Shown piece by piece: positions 16,829 through 22,831 of a DNA stretch of 64,000 bases (positions are counted from its first letter, which is position 1; each line of letters starts with the position of its first letter). A program made the position numbers and the translations under genes. Source of the DNA: JBBDYH01 sp040901795 (GTDB taxonomy: Bacteria; Planctomycetota; Planctomycetia; Pirellulales; JALHPA01); assembly GCA_040901795.1 (NCBI GenBank), contig JBBDYH010000162.1, positions 1-64,000 of the forward strand. Reading direction: 5' to 3'. The notes below the pieces were generated by a model, which searched no databases, had not been told where the DNA came from, and worked only from the letters and a program-made list of their open reading frames with translations.

Positions 16829-17422
16829 CTAACTCTCCAGTTCGACGTTCCAATACGCCTCGCTGATGAACTTCGACCAGCTTGCGATGCGCACGCTTTG
16901 GCGAGCGTACATCGGCGACCAGCGCGGGCGGACCGGCTGACTGCGCACCTTCATCCGGGCCTGGTGCGGCGTGCGATCGGCCTTCCGCTTGTTGCACGCC
17001 ACGCAAGCCAGCACGCAGTTGTCCCAGGTGGACTGCCCGCCCTGCGAACGAGGCACGACGTGGTCGATCGTCAGCTCTTCGCCACCGGGCTGGTTGCCGC
17101 AATACTGGCAGGTGTAATGGTCCCGCTTGAACATATTGCGGCGGCTGAAGCTGACCGCGGCGCTTGGCAGCCGATCGAACTGGGCCAACACAATGACTTC
17201 CGGTATGCGCAAGCGGAACCTGATCGCCTGGATAAACGCCTCGCCTGCCGCCGGCTTGAGCGTGGACCAATCTTCCCAGCCATAGAGCTGGTAGTCGCGC
17301 GGATCGACCACGCGCGCCGATTCGCTCCAAACGAGCACCAGCGCGCGGGCGACCGGCGCCACGTTGACCGGCTGCCAGTTGCGGTTGAGCACCAAGGTTG
17401 GGCGGTTAAGGATCTTTGCCAT
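16829..17422 (-). CDS. HNH endonuclease-family protein
   Basis: A 197-residue HNH protein. The zinc frame is complete: CQYCG near residue 104, then LTIDHVVPRSQGGQSTWDNCVLACVACNKRKADRTP, with the DH pair, the N and the second CxxC. The N-terminus (TLVLNRNWQPVNVAPVARALVLVWSESARVV) matches a common bacterial HNH family of unproved role. It sits in the middle of the tRNA array, on the same strand, between the Trp-type tRNA and an interrupted tRNA. Family members are widespread on chromosomes, so a link to the tRNA inserts is speculation. No intron fold surrounds it. Starts at ATG 17422. Confidence 0.88.
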   Translation of the reverse strand: MAKILNRPTLVLNRNWQPVNVAPVARALVLVWSESARVVDPRDYQLYGWEDWSTLKPAAGEAFIQAIRFRLRIPEVIVLAQFDRLPSAAVSFSRRNMFKRDHYTCQYCGNQPGGEELTIDHVVPRSQGGQSTWDNCVLACVACNKRKADRTPHQARMKVRSQPVRPRWSPMYARQSVRIASWSKFISEAYWNVELES

Positions 17423-17445
17423 TGTTTCACCTGTTCCAAATCAAG

Positions 17446-17538
17446 GGTGACTGGACGGAGTTGAACCGCCACCTTCTGGCGACCAACCTTCGGTCGGTGC
17501 CCGAGCCAGATATGCAGACACCGCTACACTACAGTCAC
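17446..17538 (-). tRNA. tRNA-like gene with a hairpin element in the anticodon loop
   Basis: Acceptor GTGACTG/CAGTCAC, D-arm GTGT/GCAT, anticodon stem TCTGG/CCAGA (perfect) and T-stem GGCGG/CCGTC. Between the two anticodon-stem strands lie 26 bases rather than 7: CTC, a 22-base hairpin element (17481-17502) and G. If the first seven bases (CTCGGGC) act as the loop the anticodon is CGG (Pro); removing the element leaves only four bases. Identity unresolved. Confidence 0.55.
17481..17502 (-). repeat. tRNA-inserted hairpin element, copy 3 (in anticodon loop)
   Basis: In tRNA sense GGGCACCGACC-GAA-GGTTGGTC, 22 bases, the shortest copy. Confidence 0.75.
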
Positions 17539-17550
17539 CATGTTCTTCAG

Positions 17551-17622
17551 TGCCCCGACCAGGACTCGAACCCGGAATCTCTCGTTCGAAGCGAGGTGTG
17601 ATGTCCGTTTCACCATCGAGGC
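17551..17622 (-). tRNA. tRNA with TCG anticodon (Arg) on a Glu-like body
   Basis: Acceptor GCCTCGA/TCGGGGC, D-arm GTGA/TCAC with AACGGACA loop, anticodon stem CCTCG/CGAGA (one mismatch), loop CTTCGAA (TCG), T-stem CCGGG/CCTGG. The acceptor and D-arm look more like a Glu/Asp tRNA than an Arg tRNA, so the anticodon may have changed. Which synthetase charges it is unknown. Confidence 0.65.
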
Positions 17623-17629
17623 ATCGCAG

Positions 17630-17716
17630 CGGAAGGTGAGGGAATCGAACCCTCATCTCGACGAGCGAGAACCGCGTTAGCAACGCGGCCCGGCCAACCG
17701 TATCCGGCTACCTTCC
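17630..17716 (-). tRNA. tRNA-Ser(GCT)
   Basis: Acceptor GGAAGGT/ACCTTCC, D-stem CCGG/CCGG, anticodon stem CCGCG/CGCGG with loop TTGCTAA (GCT), a 17-base class-II variable arm, and T-stem GAGGG/CCCTC. Fully intact. Confidence 0.93.
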
Positions 17717-17730
17717 GTTCTCTTGCTAAG

Positions 17731-17802
17731 TGGACCGCCGGGGAGTCGAACCCCAATCCCCCTGGTTGCAGGCCAGGTATCTTGCCGTTGGACGAGCAGC
17801 CC
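17731..17802 (-). tRNA. tRNA, loop CCTGCAA: Ala(TGC) or Cys-derived
   Basis: Acceptor GGGCTGC/GCGGTCC, D-arm GTC/GAT, anticodon stem CCTGG/CCAGG perfect, T-stem TGGGG/CCCCG. The seven-base loop gives TGC (Ala) but with C instead of T at position 33; shifting by one base would give GCA (Cys). Identity and function are uncertain. Confidence 0.6.
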
Positions 17803-17810
17803 GAAGTAAA

Positions 17811-17905
17811 CGATGAACGATGAACAAAGAACGATGAACGATGAACGATGAGGTACAGACAGCGCGACAGGTTCACTAGTTTCGTTCATCATTCCTAGTT
17901 CATCG
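17811..17905. repeat. Degenerate short tandem repeats (ACGATGA type)
   Basis: Repeated units of AACGATGA (six or more, imperfect) followed by reverse-complement relatives (TCATCATT, TTCATCGTT). They fill the gap between two tRNA genes. The same kind of text, with other words, recurs at 18441, 50650, 51965 and 60680. Confidence 0.7.
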
Positions 17906-17915
17906 TTGCTTTCAG

Positions 17916-17985
17916 TTGCAGGCCCCGGTATCGAGCCGGGCTCACCGGCCTTATGAGAGCCGGTCGGGCACCTGCCGCGCCTGCA
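17916..17985 (-). tRNA. tRNA with CAT anticodon (Met-type), short D-arm
   Basis: Acceptor TGCAGGC/GCCTGCA, anticodon stem CGGCT/GGCCG, loop CTCATAA (CAT), T-stem CCCGG/CCGGG with a CTCGATA T-loop. The D-arm is shortened (GGC-AGGT-GCC). Elongator Met or lysidine-type Ile cannot be told apart; may be degenerate. Confidence 0.65.
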
Positions 17986-17991
17986 ATCGAG

Positions 17992-18094
17992 TGACCAAGG
18001 GGAGACTCGAACTCCCACGCCCGGACCAACGCTGCGCGTCGGTGCCCGCACGACGTTCTGAGCGTCGCGTGTTTACCAGTTACACCACTTGGCC
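17992..18094 (-). tRNA. tRNA-Leu(CAG) with a hairpin element in the variable arm
   Basis: Acceptor GGCCAAG/CTTGGTC, D-arm GTGT/ACAC, anticodon stem CGACG/CGTCG with loop CTCAGAA (CAG), T-stem GGGAG/CTCCC. The variable region is far longer than normal and contains a 24-base hairpin element (18024-18047). Deleting exactly this element leaves TGC-GCGG-GCG plus T, a normal class-II variable arm. It may still function, since the variable arm tolerates extra length. Confidence 0.8.
18024..18047 (-). repeat. tRNA-inserted hairpin element, copy 4 (variable arm)
   Basis: In tRNA sense GGGCACCGAC...GTTGGTC with tip GCGCAGC, 24 bases. Clean insertion into tRNA-Leu. Confidence 0.8.
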
Positions 18095-18103
18095 ATGAAT
18101 CAG

Positions 18104-18176
18104 TGACCCGTGCGGGAATTGAACCCCCCTTTCCAGCTTGAGAGACTGGTGTCCTTGACCGATAGACGAACGGGCC
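18104..18176 (-). tRNA. tRNA-Glu(CTC)
   Basis: Acceptor GGCCCGT/ACGGGTC, D-arm GTCT/GGAC, anticodon stem CCAGT/GCTGG, loop CTCTCAA (CTC). One mismatch in the T-stem (GGGGG/CCCGC). Confidence 0.85.
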
Positions 18177-18182
18177 GGTCAG

Positions 18183-18263
18183 TCCATCGGGCAGGAGTTG
18201 AACCTGCACAGCGCGCGGCGGGTGGTTTACAGCCACTTGGGCTCGCCCGTGCCCAGCCGACGG
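18183..18263 (-). tRNA. tRNA-Tyr(GTA)
   Basis: Acceptor CCGTCGG/CCGATGG, D-stem GGGC/GCCC, anticodon loop CTGTAAA (GTA), a 13-base class-II variable arm, T-stem GCAGG/CCTGC. One mismatch at the base of the anticodon stem. Confidence 0.88.
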
Positions 18264-18277
18264 ATTACCGAAACAAA

Positions 18278-18353
18278 TGGCACAGGCGGGAGTCGAACCC
18301 GCAGCATCACGAAGGTTTGAGCTTCGCCGCTTTGCCGGTTTGCGTACCGTGCC
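18278..18353 (-). tRNA. tRNA-Leu(CAA), short variable arm
   Basis: Acceptor GGCACGG/CTGTGCC, D-stem CGC/GCG, anticodon stem CGAAG/CTTCG, loop CTCAAAC (CAA), T-stem GCGGG/CCCGC. The variable region is only seven bases, short for Leu, so charging identity is less sure. Confidence 0.75.
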
Positions 18354-18359
18354 GAAAAG

Positions 18360-18434
18360 CGTCCTCGATGGGATTTGAACCCACGATCTCCACCGTGACA
18401 GGGTGGCGAGCACTCCTGGCTGCTCTGCGAGGAC
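18360..18434 (-). tRNA. tRNA-Asp(GTC)
   Basis: Acceptor GTCCTCG/CGAGGAC, D-stem GAGC/GCTC, anticodon stem CCACC/GGTGG, loop CTGTCAC (GTC), T-stem GTGGG/CCCAT. Intact; shares its acceptor sequence with tRNA-Arg(GCG). Confidence 0.93.
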
Positions 18435-18440
18435 GTGTTT

Positions 18441-18520
18441 GAGTTCGGAATGTGGAATTCGGAGTGCGGAGTTATGGTGCGAACTCCTCATTCCAGTCCG
18501 TAACCCGAACTCCGCACTCG
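18441..18520. repeat. Degenerate GGAGT/GGAAT repeats
   Basis: Imperfect words such as TTCGGAATGTGG, TTCGGAGTGCGG and, inverted, AACTCCGCACTC form a loose inverted repeat in the gap between tRNA-Asp and tRNA-Asn. Confidence 0.6.
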
Positions 18521-18525
18521 AAAGG

Positions 18526-18597
18526 CTGCGGCGGCAGGAATCGAACCCGCAATCTTCTCCTTAACAGGGAGACGCCTTACCGTTTGGCTACACCGCA
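18526..18597 (-). tRNA. tRNA-Asn(GTT)
   Basis: Acceptor TGCGGTG/CGCCGCA, D-stem GCC/GGC, anticodon stem TCTCC/GGAGA, loop CTGTTAA (GTT), T-stem GCGGG/CCTGC. Intact. Confidence 0.93.
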
Positions 18598-18600
18598 AAG

Positions 18601-18693
18601 TGGGCCGGGAGGCGCTCGAATCTTCGTCTCCCGGTTTTCAGCCAAGCCGACCACCGCTGCGCGGCGGTGCCCGACCGTCTCAGCTACCGGCCC
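18601..18693 (-). tRNA. tRNA-Phe(GAA)-like gene with a hairpin element in the D-loop
   Basis: Acceptor GGGCCGG/CCGGCCC and anticodon stem CTTGG/CCGGG with the typical Phe loop CTGAAAA (GAA). The D-loop holds a 24-base hairpin element (18649-18672). The T-stem also has two mismatches around TTCGAGC. First gene of the array; probably decaying. Confidence 0.6.
18649..18672 (-). repeat. tRNA-inserted hairpin element, copy 5 (D-loop)
   Basis: In tRNA sense GGGCACCGCC...GGTGGTC with tip GCGCAGC, 24 bases; one compensatory-looking change (C-G for A-T) relative to copy 4. Confidence 0.75.
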
Positions 18694-18731
18694 CTCAGGT
18701 GATCTTCACAGCCCAAACATGTAATTCAACG

Positions 18732-18768
18732 AAAAAGGCCCGATGTCACAGTGACATTGGGCCTTTGG
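18732..18768 (-). terminator. Intrinsic terminator of the gene at 19042-20454
   Basis: A 15-pair nearly perfect palindrome (AAAGGCCC...GGGCCTTT) with a T-run on the minus strand (GGGCCTTTTTC). It separates the upstream minus-strand gene from the tRNA array. The rest of 18694-19041 holds nothing I recognise. Confidence 0.75.
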
Positions 18769-19041
18769 AGCCTTCACGGACCTGGAACGGCCGAGCGTCA
18801 CAAGCGCAGGGGATACGGGAGCGTATTACCGCAGGGCGCGGAATCGCGTTTTCGCATCCGTTCGTGCCTTAAGCTCGACCAAAAGAGGATCATGACTCTG
18901 CTGACTTTCGCGGGTGTTTCGACTCTGATTGGCCCACGGCGTACAACGCGCACGCCGTCTGCCCTACTTGCTTAGACGCCGCGCAGGCCGGTTGGTTCAC
19001 AAGAATGCGCACCGTGCGGAGAAAAAAAGGTCCCGTGCGCC

Positions 19042-20454
19042 TCACCACTTTACTTCGGTCTCGATCGCCTGCCCCTCTTCGACGCGGATTTCTGGGCCGT
19101 TCTTCTTTGGATACGAGCGATCGGTAAGCTGGTAATCCCCAGGCGGCACTCCGTCGATTGTCGCGCGTCCTTGGGCATCGGTCGTGCCCGATCCACTCCA
19201 TTTGCCGATCGGGTTGCCGGTGGGCTCCAGATAGACAGGTTGACCAGCGACGGGCTTGCCGGCTTCGTTGACGACATTCACCGTAACGGTAGTCGTCCTT
19301 GCCATGCGTATCACGACCGGCGCCGTCGGCTCGATGGCCGGACTTCGATCGCCGACCGGAAGCACCTCCGTCCACGAGTGGTAAAGCCCGGTCGCTTGCG
19401 CCGATAGCTGTACGTATCCGCTCGGCAGCTCCAGCTCGAACCTGCCCTTGGCATCGGTCCGCGTCTCCGGCCGTTGCGGTTGCGTATAGCCGCGGCCGTC
19501 ACGACCCAGGACGACAAAGGGACGGACGGCGGCCTTCGGAATCGGTTCGTCGTTCGAGTCGAGCACTCGCCCGGAGATTTTGGCCGCTCGGCTTAGCGCG
19601 GCGGTGAGCGGTTTGTCGTCCCCCTTTCCAAATTGCTCCCAGCCGAGCGACCGCGTCGCATAGCCATCCGCTTCGACATGTAAGTTGTAGTGACCGGGCG
19701 CCAGCTTGTCGAAGAGGGCGCCGCCCCGCTCATCCGTTGTGGCCTCCCCAGCGTCTTGCTGGCCGTCCTTGGCGGAAGTGATGAGGGTCACCTTGGCGTC
19801 TGCGATTGGTTTACTTGTCTGCATGTCGTAAACCGTCAGCCGGATGCGCGGCGGTTCACCCTTGAGCACGTCGGCCGGATTGCCGACGATGCGCACCTTA
19901 TCCGGTACTTTCACGTTCTTCCAGTCGATCAGGCCTCCGCCGAGGTAAACGTCGATCCTGGGCGGCGGGAGCGGCTGGCGAAACTCCGGCCGGTCGCTAC
20001 TGAAGAGACTACGCGGGTCGTTGTGGAGGTGATAAAAGTTTCGCGGCGTCCAGACCGTAAACGACCAATCAATGCGGGCGTCGCGTTTTTTCTCACCCTG
20101 CTTATCGGGGCCGCGCTCCACCAACCAGAAATCTTCGTGCGGACCGCCATGGACGTGCAGTTCGACCGCCGGCCAGTTGATTTTGGCCAATAGCGTAAGC
20201 GCCTCGTTCAACGCCTTCGCATCGCCGCGAAAGAGAAACGTGTAGTGCCCGCCGCCGAACGGCGGGCCCTCCCACCATCCCAGCCGGCTCTTGTGGTTGG
20301 CGATTGCTAACGTCCCCTCGGGCCAATCGCGACTAGGCACCGGCTTATTGCCGTGGTCGCCGGTGATCAATGCTTGGACCGCCGTTGCGACGGACAGGGC
20401 GATCAAAAACAAAGTTGCTCGAAGGGCAAGGCAAAAACGCGTGTCGCTGGTCAT
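19042..20454 (-). CDS. Exported carboxypeptidase-regulatory-like protein
   Basis: A 470-residue protein with a signal peptide (FCLALRATLFLIALSVATAVQA). The first half (WPEGTLAIANHKSRLGWWEGPPFGGGHYTFLFRGDAKALNEAL) is a planctomycete-type segment I cannot name. From about residue 200 there are at least three carboxypeptidase-regulatory-like beta-sandwich units: IRLTVYDMQTSKPIADAKV, KISGRVLDSNDEPIPKAAV, VTVNVVNEAGKPVAGQPV, each followed by a T-DxxGR/G turn. No catalytic residues are seen. The same domain type makes up the tail of the M56 protein. Probably extracytoplasmic; role unknown. Confidence 0.75.
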   Translation of the reverse strand: MTSDTRFCLALRATLFLIALSVATAVQALITGDHGNKPVPSRDWPEGTLAIANHKSRLGWWEGPPFGGGHYTFLFRGDAKALNEALTLLAKINWPAVELHVHGGPHEDFWLVERGPDKQGEKKRDARIDWSFTVWTPRNFYHLHNDPRSLFSSDRPEFRQPLPPPRIDVYLGGGLIDWKNVKVPDKVRIVGNPADVLKGEPPRIRLTVYDMQTSKPIADAKVTLITSAKDGQQDAGEATTDERGGALFDKLAPGHYNLHVEADGYATRSLGWEQFGKGDDKPLTAALSRAAKISGRVLDSNDEPIPKAAVRPFVVLGRDGRGYTQPQRPETRTDAKGRFELELPSGYVQLSAQATGLYHSWTEVLPVGDRSPAIEPTAPVVIRMARTTTVTVNVVNEAGKPVAGQPVYLEPTGNPIGKWSGSGTTDAQGRATIDGVPPGDYQLTDRSYPKKNGPEIRVEEGQAIETEVKW

Positions 20455-20808
20455 GGTATTCCTCCAGATTGGCTGTCGTTTAGACGATTCGCCGGCGCTT
20501 TTGGTTTCCAGACGCTTCCTCTATGCGTCTCTTTCTTGGCAACAGTACTGCCGGCTAAAAAAAGTCACAATTCTTCGAACTCCTTCGCGGTTGGGGCGGT
20601 CTAACTAGGCGGACACACTTAAAACAGAAGATCAGGTGGCGCGGATGCGGAGTGCTAACCGTGGAATATGCCTATCCTTTTTACATCGACCGGGTTCTGT
20701 CCGGCGAAGACCGCCCGGCCGGCTTGGATCTGATCAGTCGTGGGGGTAACATTCAACTGTTGCCCGCTAACTAATCGGGATCGTGACGATTGGCTCTGGA
20801 GGAGTTTT
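20455..20808. other. Intergenic stretch between divergent genes
   Basis: 354 bases between the start of the minus-strand gene and the plus-strand gene at 20809. A 37-codon frame from GTG 20661 to TAA 20774 (VEYAYPFYIDRVLSGED...) has a GGAG nearby, but nothing else supports it. No palindrome or promoter stands out. Confidence 0.3.
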
Positions 20809-21378
20809 ATGGTTGCCAACCCCTGGACTACGGCCGCCGTCATGGCGACGTTTGGCCTTGCCGCAGTGGCGCCCGCCGAGGCTCAGCTTCGAATCTCCGC
20901 CGCGCAAGGTTCGACACGTAGCGTCAACAGCCAGGCCGTAACGCTTACCGGCATCGACGGCGCGCCGGGGTTCATTTCGGCCACGACGCAGCGGCCGTTT
21001 GTGACGGGTCTGATTCCGGTCGTCGGCGACTATGGCGGGGCCTATGCGCCAGTTTATGGCCCTTTATCGTTGCGGCCACAGTACCGGCCGGGTCCAAGCG
21101 TCGTCCAAGATCGGATTGCTCGCCTGCGGCAAGAGGGTCTGCTGCCGCTTCCAAGACGCGACGGTGACAATTTCGCCTTTCGCTCCGCGCAAGGGCGTTC
21201 TTTCGCGGAGCGAACGACGACAGATCGACAGTCACGGCTGACCGCTGCTCGCAAGAGCTCGGCCGGCAAGCCAATCGAAAGTATCGCGGCGATCCGCCGG
21301 CGGCAAGCGTTGGAAGACCAACATCGCAAGCGAGAGCGCCAAAGGGGTCCCCATTCAACGAATCGCCGCTTTGATTAA
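20809..21378 (+). CDS. Small exported protein of unknown function carrying an in-frame palindrome
   Basis: A 189-residue protein. GGAGGAG lies 5 bases before the ATG at 20809. Residues 1-26 are a signal peptide (WTTAAVMATFGLAAVAPAEAQ). Residues 27-110 are uncharged and Gly/Pro/Tyr-rich (VGDYGGAYAPVYGPLSLRPQYRPG); the rest is strongly basic and helical (IRRRQALEDQHRKRERQR). About residues 122-138 (FAFRSAQGRSFAERT) are encoded by a CGCTCCGCG-type palindrome that keeps the frame. No family recognised. Confidence 0.6.
   Translation: MVANPWTTAAVMATFGLAAVAPAEAQLRISAAQGSTRSVNSQAVTLTGIDGAPGFISATTQRPFVTGLIPVVGDYGGAYAPVYGPLSLRPQYRPGPSVVQDRIARLRQEGLLPLPRRDGDNFAFRSAQGRSFAERTTTDRQSRLTAARKSSAGKPIESIAAIRRRQALEDQHRKRERQRGPHSTNRRFD
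21172..21221. repeat. CGCTCCGCG-family palindrome inside a coding region
   Basis: Arms at about 21172-21192 and 21201-21221 match the palindrome at 16268-16318 with a few changes (CCTTTCGCTCCGCG, then TTTCGCGGAGCGAA). The insertion leaves the reading frame of the 20809 gene open. Confidence 0.75.
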
Positions 21379-21431
21379 TTGGTGCATTGCTCGCGGCGAG
21401 CAGTGGCACGCGTATGCGTCCGTTATCTGGC

Positions 21432-22829
21432 TTACAGATCCGCCAGGCGTTTGTCGGCGTCACCGAAACTGTCAAGCTGCAAGCCCAGCCGGTCCATGAT
21501 CGAGAGGTACATGCTGCAGAGCTTGCGGTTCTCGTCCCCCTTGTCGGAGTAATCGAGCACGCGACCAGTTTTGAGCGTACCCCCCAGATTGCCGACCTGT
21601 ACCAGCGGCACCTTGGTGCTGTCGTGCCGGTTACCGGACCACATGTTCGACATGAAGACCAAAAGCGAGTTGTCCAGCACGTTGCCTTCGCCTTCGGGCA
21701 TCGCTTCCAGCCGCGCGGCGAGATAGGCCACCTGGCTGACGTAATAGCGGACGATCCGTAAGTAGTCCTCCGAATGGTCGCGGTGCGATGCCGGATGGTG
21801 CGCCGAGCGGACATCGAGAAATGGATAAAACAACCCTGAGATGTCGCGGCACAAGAGCAACGTCGCGATGCGCGTCTTGTCGGTCTGGAACGCGAGCGCG
21901 ATGATGTCGCACATCAGCCGCATGTGCTCGCGAATGTCTTCGGGCAAGCCGTTGTCGGGCCGATCCATCGTGATCGCCGGTCGCCCCTTATCGCTGGCCC
22001 GATCGGCCGCCTTCTCGGCGGCGCTGCGTGCGCGCTCGACCTGCTTTTCGACCTCGCGCACACTGGTGAGGTACTCATCGAGCTTTGCCTTGTCGCTGGC
22101 GCTGACTTCTCGGCTCAAGCTCTCGGCGTGCTCCTTGACGCGGTCGAGGATGCTGCGATTGCGCAGTGAACCGCGATTCTCGAACAGGCTGTCGAACGCC
22201 AACGAGGGATAGATTTCCATCGGCACCGGCGACGTGGAGCTTTGCCAGGAGATGTGCGAGCCGTAGGCCATCGAGAAGTTGGTCTCGTGATAGCCGGTCA
22301 CCGGCTGCTCGCAACCGAGCACTAAGCTGGGCTGCATCGTCTGCTGGCCAATGTGTCGCGCAAGCATCTGGTCCATGCTGATGCCGCCGCGCAGCTCGGC
22401 CCCCTTTTGCAGGGCGGCGCCCGAAAGCAGATTGCCGGTCTGGCCGGGATGGATGCCGACGCCCACGGCGGCGCGATTGAAGAGGCCGCCGATGTAGTTC
22501 AGCTTCGTCTTGTACGGCGCCAGGGGCTCCAGGCACTTGCCCAGCTCCATGTCGGCGCCCGATCCCTTCGCCCACCAATGGTCGGGATTGATGCCGTTGG
22601 CCATGAACAAGACGCCCAAGCGCTTCGGTAGAGCAGATGCGCCCGTGGCGGCGTCCGTCGCCGCGCCCCAGACGGGAATCGACTCCAGCCAGGGGAGCGC
22701 CATGGCCACGCCGACGCCACGGAGGACCGTGCGACGCGATACCCGCGAAGCGGTCACGTGGGCGAGTCTCTCCGAGACTCGCAACCGCGTCTCGGAGAGC
22801 CGCGACCACGTGAGCGAATTGTTGTTCAT
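21432..22829 (-). CDS. DUF1552 protein
   Basis: A 465-residue DUF1552 protein. SRRTVLRGVGVAMALPWLES (about residues 29-48) is the Tat-like export signal that normally begins the family; here 28 extra residues precede it, and about 20 of them (LTWSRLSETRLRVSERLAHV) come from a palindrome. Typical family text follows: LGVLFMANGINPDHWWAKGSGADMELGKCLEPL, HPGQTGNLLSGA and FMSNMWSGN. It starts 2 bases after the DUF1592-type gene ends, the standard planctomycete order. Function unknown; export-associated. The extra N-terminus could hinder Tat recognition or a later start may be used. Confidence 0.88.
   Translation of the reverse strand: MNNNSLTWSRLSETRLRVSERLAHVTASRVSRRTVLRGVGVAMALPWLESIPVWGAATDAATGASALPKRLGVLFMANGINPDHWWAKGSGADMELGKCLEPLAPYKTKLNYIGGLFNRAAVGVGIHPGQTGNLLSGAALQKGAELRGGISMDQMLARHIGQQTMQPSLVLGCEQPVTGYHETNFSMAYGSHISWQSSTSPVPMEIYPSLAFDSLFENRGSLRNRSILDRVKEHAESLSREVSASDKAKLDEYLTSVREVEKQVERARSAAEKAADRASDKGRPAITMDRPDNGLPEDIREHMRLMCDIIALAFQTDKTRIATLLLCRDISGLFYPFLDVRSAHHPASHRDHSEDYLRIVRYYVSQVAYLAARLEAMPEGEGNVLDNSLLVFMSNMWSGNRHDSTKVPLVQVGNLGGTLKTGRVLDYSDKGDENRKLCSMYLSIMDRLGLQLDSFGDADKRLADL
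22756..22813. repeat. Palindrome inside the DUF1552 N-terminus
   Basis: CACGTGGGCGAGTCTCTCCG pairs imperfectly with CGGAGAGCCGCGACCACGTG around a central CGCAACCGCG. It codes for about residues 6-25 in frame. Confidence 0.8.
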
Positions 22830-22831
22830 GT

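Larger units (their letters stand above)
16191..18693 (-). other. tRNA array: 18 tRNA-like genes plus an HNH gene
   Basis: Eighteen tRNA-like genes lie head to tail on the minus strand, broken only by the HNH gene at 16829-17422. Gene order in transcription direction: Phe, Asn, Asp, Leu(CAA), Tyr, Glu, Leu(CAG), Met-type, Ala/Cys-type, Ser, Arg(TCG), an unresolved one, HNH, Trp, Thr, an unresolved one, Arg(TCG), Arg(GCG), Cys. Several have mismatched stems or inserted hairpins, so not all are likely to work. Confidence 0.85.

Noticed and set aside
16493..18693. Group I introns in the interrupted tRNAs
   Set aside because: The inserts are 22-31 bases, simple hairpins, and lie outside the usual anticodon position in most cases; far too short for a group I core.
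16191..18693. Many short plus-strand frames across the tRNA array (for example 16199-16597 and 18110-18442)
   Set aside because: They are translations of tRNA complements (recurring GxESNP-type words from the T-loop) and not proteins.
20661..20774. 37-codon frame starting with GTG in the gap before 20809
   Set aside because: It has a weak GGAG and plausible residues, but no other support; not called as a gene.
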